In this document: positions 39,260 to 47,485 of the stretch, one piece after another | Numbering within the stretch: the stretch's first letter is position 1 | Layout: the number at the start of each line of letters is the position of its first letter | Assembly: GCF_003201475.1 (NCBI RefSeq) | Contig: NZ_QJJK01000001.1 | Coordinates: 322,501-386,500 of the forward strand | Direction: 5' to 3' | DNA: 64,000 nucleotides | DNA from: Chelatococcus asaccharovorans | GTDB taxonomy: Bacteria; Pseudomonadota; Alphaproteobacteria; Rhizobiales; Beijerinckiaceae | Position numbers and translations under genes: made by a program | Notes under the pieces: model-generated | The model's database searches: none | The model's input: the letters and a program-made list of their open reading frames with translations, nothing else | Told to the model about the DNA's origin: nothing

Positions 39260-40501
39260 CTACCGGGCGGGCGCGAAATAGTCCTGCAGCACGCGGCGGA
39301 AGATGGCCGTCAGCGCGTCGATATCGGCGGTGGCCACATGCTCATCGAGCTGATGCATCGTCTGCCCGACGAGCCCGAATTCGACGACCGAGCAATAGTC
39401 CTTGATGAAGCGCGCGTCCGATGTGCCGCCCGAGGTCGACAGGGCGGGCTTCAATCCCGTTTCCGCCTCGACAGCCCGCGACAGCACCGAGACGAAGGGG
39501 CCGGGCTCGGTCACGAAAGCCGTGGCGTTGGTCGGCCGGAAGGTCACGCGCGCGCGTTCGCCAAGGCCGGCTGCCGTGATCCGACGCCGGATCTCGTCGG
39601 CCAGCGTCTCCGGCGTCCAGATGTCGTTGAAGCGGATGTTGAAGGCGACATGCACCTCCGCCGGGATGACATTGGCCGAAGGGTTGCCGGTATCGATGGT
39701 CGTGAATTCGAGGTTGGACGGCGCGAAATGGGCCGTTCCCTCATCCAACGGGACCTCCTTCAGGGCCGCGATCAGGGCAGGGAGATGCTGGATCGGATTA
39801 TCGGCCAGATGCGGATAGGCGACATGGCCCGGCTTGCCCGAAAGCACGACGCGGCCGGAGAGCGAGCCCCGCCGGCCGATCTTGATCATCTCGCCGAGCA
39901 CATTCGGATTCGTGGGCTCGGCCAGAATGCACTGGTCGAACTTGTCGCCGCGCTCGTCGTTCACCCATTCGAGGAGCCTGACCGTGCCATTCACGGCCGG
40001 CCCCTCCTCGTCTCCCGTCAAGAGGAAGCCGACCGATCCCGGAAAGTTGGGATTGGCCTTGATGAATTCGAGCGCTGCCGCGACCATCGCCGCGACCCCG
40101 CCCTTCATGTCGGAGGCGCCGCGGCCGAAGATGAGCCCCTCCTCGATCGCACCGCCGAAAGGATCATGCCTCCAGCGGGCCTCATCACCCGGGGGCACCA
40201 CATCCGTATGGCCGGCAAACAGGAGAAAGGGCGCTTCGCGGCCATAACGCGCATAGAGATTTTCCACGTCGGGCGTATCGGGCGCCGAAAAGGTGAGCCG
40301 ATGCGTCGCGAAGCCGGCCTCCGCCAGCCTCTGGTCGATCAAAGCGAGGGCACCGCCTTCCTCAGGCGTCACGGACCTGCAACGGATGAGATCCTGCGCC
40401 AGGGCAACCGCCAGCGTCAGCTCCGCCGCCGGCGCGCCCGTCGGGGCAAGCGGCGTTTCCGAGGGATGGTCCGGGGTGGAGGATGTGCCAGATGACGACA
40501 T
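39260..40501 (-). CDS. dapE: Succinyl-diaminopimelate desuccinylase
   Basis: A 413-residue M20-family dizinc peptidase for lysine and peptidoglycan DAP synthesis. It has FAGHTDVVPPGD (metal His, Asp), GRGASDMKGGVAAMV, the catalytic Glu and metal Glu in LLTGDEEGPAVNGT, metal Glu in LAEPTNPN, NVIPAEVHVAFNIRF, and GGTSDARFI with the final His in QTMHQLDEHV. ATG 40501 gives an unusually long N-terminus (about 35 Ser/Pro/Ala-rich residues); a later start is possible. Confidence 0.95.
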   Translation of the reverse strand: MSSSGTSSTPDHPSETPLAPTGAPAAELTLAVALAQDLIRCRSVTPEEGGALALIDQRLAEAGFATHRLTFSAPDTPDVENLYARYGREAPFLLFAGHTDVVPPGDEARWRHDPFGGAIEEGLIFGRGASDMKGGVAAMVAAALEFIKANPNFPGSVGFLLTGDEEGPAVNGTVRLLEWVNDERGDKFDQCILAEPTNPNVLGEMIKIGRRGSLSGRVVLSGKPGHVAYPHLADNPIQHLPALIAALKEVPLDEGTAHFAPSNLEFTTIDTGNPSANVIPAEVHVAFNIRFNDIWTPETLADEIRRRITAAGLGERARVTFRPTNATAFVTEPGPFVSVLSRAVEAETGLKPALSTSGGTSDARFIKDYCSVVEFGLVGQTMHQLDEHVATADIDALTAIFRRVLQDYFAPAR

Positions 40502-40720
40502 GGACGAGGGGCCCGTGGACTGGAGGGACGGCGCGATTCGACCGATCACGCATTGTCCATGATAGCCCGATACGATGACAGCCCCCAGTGCCAAGGATGA
40601 AATTGATGACGGGCCGCAAATCCTCCCGCGATCCGCTCCGACGATCGGTTGCGTGGAAAGGGAACAGCCGAGCGCGAAATTCGTTCTTTCAGAAGATCGC
40701 AGACAACCAGGGAGAGTGCC

Positions 40721-41038
40721 ATGCCTCGCGGTGACAAATCAGCTTATACCGACAAGCAGAAACGGAAGGCGGAGCATATTGAAGAAGGTTACGAAAGCCG
40801 TGGCGTCAGCGAAAAGGAAGCCGAACGGCGCGCCTGGGCAACCGTGAACAAGGACAGCGGCGGCGGCAACAAGAGCGGTTCAGGCCGCGGCAAGGCCGAT
40901 ACCAACCTGTCCGCAAGGAAAGGCGGAAAGCGGGGTGGAGAGGTCGCGGCTTCCCGCAGCGCCGCTGAGCGCTCCGCCTCGGCCAAGAAGGCCGCAGCAA
41001 CCCGCAAGCGCAACGCCGAGGAACGCCGGGCGGGCTGA
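40721..41038 (+). CDS. Small basic 'plasmid stabilization'-type protein
   Basis: A 105-residue, highly basic and low-complexity protein: PRGDKSAYTDKQKRKAEHIE, GYESRGVSEKEAERRAWATV, then Gly/Ser/Lys/Ala-rich repeats (SGGGNKSGSGRGK, ASAKKAAATRKRNAEERRAG). Proteins of this pattern are labelled plasmid stabilization protein in databases, a weak historical name. The tail resembles histone H1 and implies nucleic acid binding (inference). ATG 40721 has GGAGAG upstream. It is the last core gene before tRNA-Arg(CCG). Confidence 0.8.
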   Translation: MPRGDKSAYTDKQKRKAEHIEEGYESRGVSEKEAERRAWATVNKDSGGGNKSGSGRGKADTNLSARKGGKRGGEVAASRSAAERSASAKKAAATRKRNAEERRAG

Positions 41039-41243
41039 GGGCAGCCCCGCCCCGCCGAGCCGCACCTCCCGGTGCACCTGCTCGACGGGCCGAAGGCACG
41101 CAATCCACAGGCGGCGGCAGCCCCGCCCGCCGTTCGTCCCCGTATGACGCCGATTTGCGATAAAGCCCATTTACAGGCGGGCCGTCGCTGGGCTAGGTTG
41201 CCGCCACGTTGCAAGGTCGGGGGCTATGCCCTGCAGGCTGGAA

Positions 41244-41320
41244 GCGCCCGTAGCTCAGCTGGATAGAGCGTTGCCCTCCGAAGGCAAAGGTCGCACGTTC
41301 GAATCGTGCCGGGCGCGCCA
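41244..41320 (+). tRNA. tRNA-Arg(CCG), attachment locus of the ICE
   Basis: The acceptor GCGCCCG (41244-41250) pairs with CGGGCGC; the D arm is AGCTCAGCTGGATAGAGC; the anticodon loop CTCCGAA lies between TTGCC and GGCAA and gives anticodon CCG. The T arm is CGCACGTTCGAATCGTGCC and CCA is encoded at 41318-41320. The element's recombinase gene ends inside this tRNA on the opposite strand, so the 3' part of the tRNA is probably the left junction of the element. A second copy of the junction was not found in the window. Confidence 0.95.
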
Positions 41321-42949
41321 TTTCAGTACAGAACTATGAACGCCGAACACCGCCGATTTCCCGCTGGAAGCGGCCACGAGCGTTCGCAGCAGTTCTGATT
41401 TCGATCCCATAATGCGAACTTCGTCATCTGCGACCTCGACGCGCTGAGCGAAAGCGCGCAGGTGATCCCGCCGATAGCCGCCCCCTTCGAGCCTCAGCCC
41501 GTCCCGGGCAGCACCGGAGAATGCGTCGAGCATATCGGGCGTGACAGCCTGATTGCCTGCGCTATCGAGCGTCAACTGAATACGTTCCGCATCGGCTGTG
41601 GCCTGATCCCTGATCGCCTTAAGACCGGCCATACGCTCCTTCAGCACCGAATCATTCAGATCGGCTAATCCGGCTTCGATAGCGTCGTAGAGGCGATTGA
41701 GCCGCTGGTCGGTTTCCGTGATTCGCCGATTGAGTTCTGCGAGTTGTTCGCGGCGGCGCTCGGTGCGGTCTTGGCGACGATCGAGAAGGCCACCGAGGAT
41801 GGTTACAAGGCGCTCCGGCTGGAGGAGCCGTTCCTCCAGATGGCCCGCGATCAGGTCATCCAGCTTGTCCATCGGGATCGTGCGCCCTGCGCAGCCTGTC
41901 TTGCCCTGCCGAGCCTTGGTCGAGCAGGTGTAGTAGCGATACGTCGCGCCTGCGCTCCCCCGCCCAGTGCGCAGCGTCATGGCCCCGCCGCACTTGGCGC
42001 AGAAGCAGATGCCCGTGAGCAAGGTCGGTCCGCTGGTGACGCGAGCCGGTACCAGATTGGGATTGCGGGATTTCAGCTTGGATTGCACCGTGTCGAAGAT
42101 GTCGCGGTCGATGAGCGGCGGCACTGCCATGATCGCAACCTCGCTCTCGGGTTTTTTCTCCCGATCCTTGTGCGAGCGCGTATTGAACCTGTGCTCGCCT
42201 ATGTAGGTCGTGCGGGTCAGGATCGCATGGATTTGCGCGAGGCCCCAGCGTCCGCCGTCGCGGGTGAAGATGCGGCGCTCGTTGAGATAGCAGGTGATCG
42301 CCTTGACACCGAGCGGGCCGGTCTTGCCGTCGCCGTCAAGGAAGAGCCGATAGATCAGCCGCACCGTGTCGGCGTGCAGCGGATCGACCTCCAGCTTCTT
42401 CTTGGTCTTCGATCCGCGCTGTTCGGCTGCGACGATGCGGTAGCCGATGGGCGGTAGCGCGCCATTCCAGAAGCCCTGTCTGGCGTTCTCATTCATGGCG
42501 CGCAGGACGTGCTTGGCGTTCTCCTTCGACTGGTACTCGTCGAAGAGAGCCATGATCTGGCGCATCATGACGTGCATGGGATCGTCGCCCATCTCCTGCG
42601 TGATGGAGACGAGCTTGACGCCATTCTTGGCGAGCTTGCGAACGTAGAATTCCAGCTCGAAGTGATCGCGGAAAAAGCGACTGAACGAGTGAACCACGAC
42701 GACATCGAACGGCGCGGGCTTCGATGTGCCGGCTTCGATCATGCGCTGGAATTCAGGGCGGCGGTCGTTGGTCGCGGACGCGCCGGCTTCCACGAAGGTA
42801 TCGACAAGCTGATAGCCGCGCGTGGCGCAATAGGTTTCGCCCTGCTTACGCTGGTCGGGAATCGACACGTCATGTTCGGCCTGACGGACCGTAGAGACGC
42901 GCAGATAGAGCGCGGCGCGTTGGGCGACATGGGAACTTTGAAGGTTCAT
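41255..42949 (-). CDS. Large serine recombinase (ICE integrase)
   Basis: A 564-residue site-specific recombinase. The resolvase domain starts ALYLRVSTVRQAE (nucleophile Ser about 19) and includes VVVVHSFSRFFRDHFELEFY. A recombinase domain follows (PPIGYRIV, LAQIHAILTRTTYIGEHRF), then a zinc ribbon (CFCAKCGGAM ... YYTCSTKARQGKTGC) and a coiled coil (about 400-465). The last 21 codons (WRARHDSNVRPLPSEGNALSS) are antisense to tRNA-Arg(CCG), and the stop comes from the tRNA D stem. ATG 42949 has a GGAGG site and overlaps the upstream HTH gene by four bases. Confidence 0.93.
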   Translation of the reverse strand: MNLQSSHVAQRAALYLRVSTVRQAEHDVSIPDQRKQGETYCATRGYQLVDTFVEAGASATNDRRPEFQRMIEAGTSKPAPFDVVVVHSFSRFFRDHFELEFYVRKLAKNGVKLVSITQEMGDDPMHVMMRQIMALFDEYQSKENAKHVLRAMNENARQGFWNGALPPIGYRIVAAEQRGSKTKKKLEVDPLHADTVRLIYRLFLDGDGKTGPLGVKAITCYLNERRIFTRDGGRWGLAQIHAILTRTTYIGEHRFNTRSHKDREKKPESEVAIMAVPPLIDRDIFDTVQSKLKSRNPNLVPARVTSGPTLLTGICFCAKCGGAMTLRTGRGSAGATYRYYTCSTKARQGKTGCAGRTIPMDKLDDLIAGHLEERLLQPERLVTILGGLLDRRQDRTERRREQLAELNRRITETDQRLNRLYDAIEAGLADLNDSVLKERMAGLKAIRDQATADAERIQLTLDSAGNQAVTPDMLDAFSGAARDGLRLEGGGYRRDHLRAFAQRVEVADDEVRIMGSKSELLRTLVAASSGKSAVFGVHSSVLKWRARHDSNVRPLPSEGNALSS

Positions 42950-43335
42950 CGCGCGCCTCCCTTCGCTTCACGTCGTTCGAGCAAGGGCAGTTCCAGGGCC
43001 ACGCGATCATGCAGCACTTTCGGCATGAGCTTCCGGCCCTGGCCGGGCTCCATGCTGATAAGACCGTAGTTCACCATCGTCTTCAGGGTTCGGGACAAGC
43101 TCGATTTGGCCCGGCCGGTGATCTCTGCCAGCTCCTCCAGCGAACCGGGGGCTTGTTCGTCTATGACGCGCAGCAGTTCGCGGTTTCCGCTGGAGAGGAT
43201 TTGCGCGAAGGATTCGGTCGAGGTGAACCACACTTTCGGGTCGTCCGCCGCCGGCTTCTCGTCGCCGCGCGCGATCCGCATGGTGCGGGCCTTCATCTCG
43301 TCGTAGTCGGCAATCCCGACTTTCAGGGTGGTCAT
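42946..43335 (-). CDS. HTH regulator, putative antitoxin partner
   Basis: A 129-residue protein: TTLKVGIADYDEMKARTMRI, then a winged helix-turn-helix (RELLRVIDEQAPGSLEELAE, ITGRAKSSLSRTLKTMVNYG). The pattern fits the HVO_A0114-like putative DNA-binding family. It overlaps the DUF6516-like gene upstream by four bases (43332-43335) and the recombinase downstream by four. Such HTH/DUF6516 pairs are annotated as toxin-antitoxin-like (from memory). It may also control the recombinase. Confidence 0.78.
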   Translation of the reverse strand: MTTLKVGIADYDEMKARTMRIARGDEKPAADDPKVWFTSTESFAQILSSGNRELLRVIDEQAPGSLEELAEITGRAKSSLSRTLKTMVNYGLISMEPGQGRKLMPKVLHDRVALELPLLERREAKGGAR

Positions 43336-43685
43336 AATACGCCTCGCTCCTTCAACACCGTGTCCACCGTCTGCCAGAAGTCGGCCAGCAGCGTGGCCGC
43401 ATCCTCCCAAGCGTATGGCTTCACGGTCTGGAGGCGATGACGATGATCCATCGGCTCGCCGCGTCTGCCCCGGCCGACCGGATGAGCGTTGTCGAAGCCG
43501 ACAAGCCGGTCGCCCGAAGGCCCGTGAAGCGTGAGCGAGTAATCGAGGCCATGCGGCTTCTCCGGCGAGACCGGAACGCGGGTGACAACGAACTTCACCC
43601 AATGACCGCCCTCGGGGTCGACTACGAGCACCTGACCGTCGAGGTCCAGAAGCGTGTCGAGGCTCGGGTCACGATCCTCGCTCAT
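43332..43685 (-). CDS. DUF6516-like protein, putative toxin
   Basis: A 117-residue protein: LDTLLDLDGQVLVVDPEGGHW, VKFVVTRVP, GLDYSLTLHGPSGDRLVGFDNAHP, RRGEPMDHRHRLQTVKPYAW, then LLADFWQTVDTVLKER. The central FDNAHP...DHRH stretch is typical of DUF6516. Family members sit next to HTH genes and are regarded as toxin candidates. Both ends overlap neighbouring genes by four bases, giving a four-gene unit ending in the recombinase. Confidence 0.75.
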   Translation of the reverse strand: MSEDRDPSLDTLLDLDGQVLVVDPEGGHWVKFVVTRVPVSPEKPHGLDYSLTLHGPSGDRLVGFDNAHPVGRGRRGEPMDHRHRLQTVKPYAWEDAATLLADFWQTVDTVLKERGVL

Positions 43686-44011
43686 GGCGTACTGTTAACA
43701 TCTGATGTTAACTTCCGCAAGGCCCCATTTGTGCTATCGGCCTCGTTCGGACTGAACAGCCTATCGAGCACTTCGCCGAAATAGCGCTCGAAGATATCGA
43801 TCTCGGCTTCCGTGACCGGCACGCGCTCAGGCCAATCGTCGATGACAGGTAAGCGCTCGATGTCGAAGCGACCGGGCGATGGATCGCGTCGCCGCGATGC
43901 CGACAATGGTGCGGGTTCGCCGCCACCATAATCGTACAGGTCATCGGGAAGTGTATGTGGGACTGGCCGCCGTTGCCGCCCCTTTCGGGCGCGGGAGTGT
44001 TGCCCGGACAT
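43682..44011 (-). CDS. Hypothetical protein heading the recombinase operon
   Basis: A 109-residue protein with a basic N-terminus (SGQHSRARKGRQRRPVPHTL) and an acidic/aromatic middle (IDDWPERVPVTEAEIDIFERYFGEVLDRLF). ATG 44011 has a strong GGAGG site five bases upstream; the ATG at 44023 is part of that site. No family recognised. Its stop overlaps the next gene by four bases, so it is the first gene of the operon that ends with the recombinase. Confidence 0.72.
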   Translation of the reverse strand: MSGQHSRARKGRQRRPVPHTLPDDLYDYGGGEPAPLSASRRRDPSPGRFDIERLPVIDDWPERVPVTEAEIDIFERYFGEVLDRLFSPNEADSTNGALRKLTSDVNSTP

Positions 44012-44323
44012 AGAGTCCTCCATAGTTCGCTGGTTGTTTCCGGACCTCGAGGCTCGGATTTATGCGAAGCATGGAGGAAGATCGGCGGGCGGTAGCGTGC
44101 CGCATTCGCGCATATGCGTCGGCAGCACCCCTTGAGATTCTTGCCTCAAGGCACCCAGCGACCTATCTACCGCGTGTGAGTCCTTAGCCTGACAGGTCTG
44201 GTGGGTTGGGGTTCGATTCCCCTTCATGTTCTCTGTCTCGGTGGCCTTCTTACATTCATGGCCCTTTGGGGCCTGGCCTATGCCGTTGCGCTGCTGTCGA
44301 CAACGAATGGAAAGGAGAACCAT
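44012..44323. other. Intergenic region between the recombinase operon and a small ORF
   Basis: No protein-coding gene is convincing here. The stretch must hold the promoter of the minus-strand recombinase operon and any promoter for the plus-strand small ORF. GGGGTTCGATTCCCC (44208-44222) looks like a tRNA T arm, but no matching D or anticodon arm was found upstream. Confidence 0.35.
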
Positions 44324-44440
44324 ATGAAAACAGAAACTGCCTATGAGACTGAGAAACCCAAACTGAAGCTGGCTTCGGCCATCAACACAACTTGGGCCAT
44401 CGGGACAGGCGCATGGTCTGGTTCGGCCCTGTCAGGCTAA
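44324..44440 (+). CDS. 38-residue orphan peptide ORF
   Basis: ATG 44324 has a near-perfect ribosome site (AAAGGAG, six bases upstream), better than most genes in the window, and the ORF runs opposite to all its ICE neighbours. The peptide has a charged first half (KTETAYETEKPKLKLA) and an uncharged second half rich in Gly, Ser, Thr and Trp (NTTWAIGTGAWSGSALSG). This leader/core contrast is reminiscent of modified-peptide precursors, but no maturation enzyme is visible nearby. It could also be a leader or signalling peptide. Function unassigned. Confidence 0.5.
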   Translation: MKTETAYETEKPKLKLASAINTTWAIGTGAWSGSALSG

Positions 44441-44470
44441 GCACTCACCCGCCATCGCCAGATGGCAAAA

Positions 44471-44689
44471 TTACTCTTTCGTTGCTCGTCGCGCTTTCGC
44501 AAATCCACGATCAGTCACGATGAATCGCTCCAACATTGGCACGACGAGCTTGGCGGGTTCGATTGCCGCGCCGCCTTCGGCGAGCAGGCGACCGTATTCG
44601 GTCAGATCGCGATGGAGCGCCGCCGGCAGCTCCACCGCGATCTTGACGGGCTTGTCGTCGGCGATAGGGCCGAGTTTCAGCTTGGTCAT
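44471..44689 (-). CDS. DUF2274 family protein
   Basis: A 72-residue protein: TKLKLGPIADDKPVKIAVEL, PAALHRDLTEYGRLLAE, then LVVPMLERFIVTDRGFAKAR. It fits DUF2274, which follows trbI in alphaproteobacterial conjugation operons. The ribbon-helix-helix-like pattern of the middle suggests DNA binding (inference). Its ribosome site AGGAGTTG overlaps the end of trbI. Confidence 0.85.
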   Translation of the reverse strand: MTKLKLGPIADDKPVKIAVELPAALHRDLTEYGRLLAEGGAAIEPAKLVVPMLERFIVTDRGFAKARRATKE

Positions 44690-44691
44690 GG

Positions 44692-45843
44692 TCAACTCCT
44701 ATAAGGTTCGAGCACCAGATCCCGCGTGACGATGACGCGGACCGGGAAGCCGGGCCGGATGGTCAGGGTCGGCGCGACGTTGAGCTGGCGGCGGACGATC
44801 TGCTGGCCGGCATCGTTGATGGTGTCCTGGCCACCGCTGCGGATTGCGCGCAGAAGCCGGTTCTCGTCGTTGACGGCAAGCTCGGCTCCGACGGCCAGCA
44901 GCGTCGAGAGGCCGGCGGCCTTGGCGAGATCCCACCAGTGATAATCGACGCCATCCTCCAGACCCGCATAGCCCTGCGTGTCCGCGCCGGGCTGGCGTTC
45001 GAGCACGATGGTGCGGCCGTTCGGCATGATGAGGCGGTTCCAGACGAGGAGCACGCGGCGCTGTCCGAACTGCACGTTGTTGTCGTACTGGCCGATGATG
45101 CGCGTACCCTGCGGCACGAGCAGGATGCGCCCGGTGGGGCTGTCATAGATCGGCTCCGTCACCTGGGCGGTGATCTGGCCGGGAAGATCGGAGCGGATGC
45201 CGGTGATGAGCGCGGCCGGAATGACGGCTCCTGCTTGAAGTACGAAGGGAGATGCGGGAACCGTGACGCGATCCGACGACGTGGTGCGCCGATCGACGGG
45301 ACCATTGAGGAAGGCCAGTTGCTTGTCCTGCGTCGTCGGTTGGCTGGCCTGTCCGGGCATGTCGAATCCGGCGAGCCCCGGCGTCGACATGCCCGCCGAT
45401 CCTGCCGGCGCGGGCGATCCGCCGCGCGCCTGGAAGAAGACGGTGCTGGTGCGGGCGGCTTCCTCCTCGGCCCGGCGACGCTGTTCGGCTTCGTCGACGC
45501 CCGATGTCGGCACGACCGGCGGCGCAACGGGCTGCCCCGCATTCTGCGCGCTCAGGATCGGGCGGCCGAGATCGCCGGGTAGCGCCGGGCCGAGGATCGG
45601 GCCGGTATAGTCGCGCGGCAATCCAACAAGACCATCGGCAGGCTGGCGGTTCGCCGTCGAATAAAGCTCCTGACCGTCATTGCCCGGCCCGCGGGTCTGG
45701 AGCGCGTAGATCAGCGCCCCGCCGATGCCGACCAGGGCGACGGCAGCGACGCTCGCGAGCATCTTGCGCGACAGGCGCGTGACGCGCGGGGCTTCGGCGC
45801 GCAGGCGCATCGGAGCGGCATTGCTGTTATCGGTTTCGATCAT
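44692..45843 (-). CDS. trbI: Conjugal transfer protein TrbI (VirB10-like)
   Basis: A 383-residue envelope-spanning protein of the mating-pair channel. It has a short cytoplasmic N-terminus (PMRLRAEAPRVTRLSRK), one membrane helix (MLASVAAVALVGIGGALIYAL), a Pro-rich periplasmic linker, and the conserved C-terminal domain (VPQGTRIIGQYDNNVQFGQR, then LIMPNGRTIVLERQPGADTQ, NVAPTLTIRPGFPVRVIV). It overlaps trbG by four bases. A truncated relative lies at 175-620. Confidence 0.96.
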   Translation of the reverse strand: MIETDNSNAAPMRLRAEAPRVTRLSRKMLASVAAVALVGIGGALIYALQTRGPGNDGQELYSTANRQPADGLVGLPRDYTGPILGPALPGDLGRPILSAQNAGQPVAPPVVPTSGVDEAEQRRRAEEEAARTSTVFFQARGGSPAPAGSAGMSTPGLAGFDMPGQASQPTTQDKQLAFLNGPVDRRTTSSDRVTVPASPFVLQAGAVIPAALITGIRSDLPGQITAQVTEPIYDSPTGRILLVPQGTRIIGQYDNNVQFGQRRVLLVWNRLIMPNGRTIVLERQPGADTQGYAGLEDGVDYHWWDLAKAAGLSTLLAVGAELAVNDENRLLRAIRSGGQDTINDAGQQIVRRQLNVAPTLTIRPGFPVRVIVTRDLVLEPYRS

Positions 45844-46799
45844 GATTGCGGCCTCCCGTCGGTGCGAACGATCCTGACGGTCTGCTGGCGGTCGCCGCCG
45901 CCAAGGCGCAGCTCGGCCGCGCCGAACAGGCGATCGACTATCAGGATGTGTTGATAGATGCGGCTGTTGGCGATCTGGGCTTCGCCCCCGGGGCCGATGA
46001 CGAACAGCGGCGGCATCTCGCCCTGCACGATACCGCGCGGGAACTCGACATAGACGCGGCGGCCGTCGTCATAGACGGCGACGGGCTTCCATGGAGGATT
46101 GGTGCTGCCTGTCAGGCTGTAGCGATAGTTGCGCGCTGCGACCACTGGGATAACAGGCGTGGCCGGAAGGGCCTGTCGCCCGCCTCCCGCCGGCTGCGGA
46201 TAGGCCCAGGCGACGGCGGGCATATAGGGCTTCTCGCCGGAGCGCAGCTCTACCATGTAGGTGCGCCGGTCGGTGGTGATGACGAGATTGGTGGCGATGT
46301 CGGCGCGCGACGGCTTCACCAGCACATGCACGCGGCGCGTCACGCCCGATCCGCTCTCGGTATCGCCGATGATCCAACGGGCCGTATCGCCCGCCGCGAT
46401 CGGTCCCGCGCCGGTCAGGCTTTCGCCGGGCTCGAGCGCGATATTGGTGATCTGACCGGGGGCGGCATAGACCTGATAGAGCGCGCCTTCCGACCACGGA
46501 TAGACCTGGATGGCGTTGAAGTAACCTTCGCGGCGCGGCTGCACGCGGGCGGCTGCGTTGGCATTCTCGACACGGCCGGTCGGTGTCGCCGCGGCTGTGC
46601 CGCCGCGCGCGACCGTCCAGGCTGGTGGAATATGCACCGGCTTCGGCCGATCGTCGGTGACGGCGGCGGGAATGGCCGGCAATGGCGGCACGCTGGCGTC
46701 GTAGGAGATTTCCGGGGGGCGGTTGGTGGCGCAGCCGGCGAGCGCTGTCGCGGACAAGAGAACAGCGGCCAATGCGGATTTAGGGAATGCCCGGCTCAT
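45840..46799 (-). CDS. trbG: Conjugal transfer lipoprotein TrbG (VirB9-like)
   Basis: A 319-residue outer-membrane channel component. A lipoprotein-like signal (LAAVLLSATALAGC, lipobox Cys about 23) is followed by a VirB9/CagX domain: IQVYPWSEGALYQVYAAPGQ, TNIALEPGESL, TDRRTYMVEL, VAVYDDGRRVYVEFP and the end VRIVRTDGRPQS. ATG 46799 overlaps the trbF stop. The longer open frame upstream is a shadow of trbF. Confidence 0.95.
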   Translation of the reverse strand: MSRAFPKSALAAVLLSATALAGCATNRPPEISYDASVPPLPAIPAAVTDDRPKPVHIPPAWTVARGGTAAATPTGRVENANAAARVQPRREGYFNAIQVYPWSEGALYQVYAAPGQITNIALEPGESLTGAGPIAAGDTARWIIGDTESGSGVTRRVHVLVKPSRADIATNLVITTDRRTYMVELRSGEKPYMPAVAWAYPQPAGGGRQALPATPVIPVVAARNYRYSLTGSTNPPWKPVAVYDDGRRVYVEFPRGIVQGEMPPLFVIGPGGEAQIANSRIYQHILIVDRLFGAAELRLGGGDRQQTVRIVRTDGRPQS

Positions 46800-47485
46800 T
46801 GGCCCAGCTCCCGCGACCAGTTGATGGCGTTGACGTAGATGCCGAGCGGATTGGCTTTCAGCCGCTCGGCGTCTCGGGGCCGCTGAAGGGCGATGGTCAA
46901 GATTGCCGTCCACCGCTCCGTCGTGGCGAGCTTGCCATCCTCGTAGTGGCGCTCGGTCCAAGCGACGCGAAAGCTGTCGGCCGAGGCGCGGATGACGCTG
47001 GAAACCTCGACGGCGATCTGCTGCTTGCCGACCTTGGCGAAGGGATCGTTGGTGCGGGCATAGTCGTTGAGCGCACCCGCGCCGCGATCGGTCGTCCATT
47101 CGTAGGCGCGAAGCCAGTTCTGGCGGACGATGACCGGATCGGCGGGAATGCTGCGCACCTGCTCGATGAAGCGGGCAAGATGCCATGCGATCTGCGGATC
47201 GGTCGGGCGATAGTCGGCGGTCGCCGGCGCAATGCTTTGTGCCTGGCCGAGATTGTCGACCTGCACCACCCAGGGCACGACGGTCCCGCGCGCCGACTGG
47301 ATGACTAGTGCGGCGGCGAAACCGGCTGACAGGAACAGCGAACCGAAGGCCATGTAGCGCCAGTTCTTGGCTTGGACGCGGGCGGAGCCAATGCGCTCGT
47401 CCCAGACCTGTGCGGCCTTCTGGTATGGCGTCTCGGGTTGTGGGGTCTTGCCGTAATGCGCGGCGGGTCGTCGAAACAGGTTCAT
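46796..47485 (-). CDS. trbF: Conjugal transfer protein TrbF (VirB8-like)
   Basis: A 229-residue bitopic inner-membrane protein: a cytoplasmic head (KTPQPETPYQKAAQVWDERIG), one helix (YMAFGSLFLSAGFAAALVIQ) and a periplasmic NTF2-like domain (VPWVVQVDNLGQAQ ... WTERHYEDGKLATTERWTAI ... NPLGIYVNAINWSREL). It overlaps both trbL and trbG by four bases. Confidence 0.95.
   Translation of the reverse strand: MNLFRRPAAHYGKTPQPETPYQKAAQVWDERIGSARVQAKNWRYMAFGSLFLSAGFAAALVIQSARGTVVPWVVQVDNLGQAQSIAPATADYRPTDPQIAWHLARFIEQVRSIPADPVIVRQNWLRAYEWTTDRGAGALNDYARTNDPFAKVGKQQIAVEVSSVIRASADSFRVAWTERHYEDGKLATTERWTAILTIALQRPRDAERLKANPLGIYVNAINWSRELGQ

Noticed and set aside
44208-44222. tRNA T-arm-like GGGGTTCGATTCCCC
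   Set aside because: No D arm, anticodon arm or acceptor partner could be placed around it, so neither a tRNA nor a tmRNA is supported.
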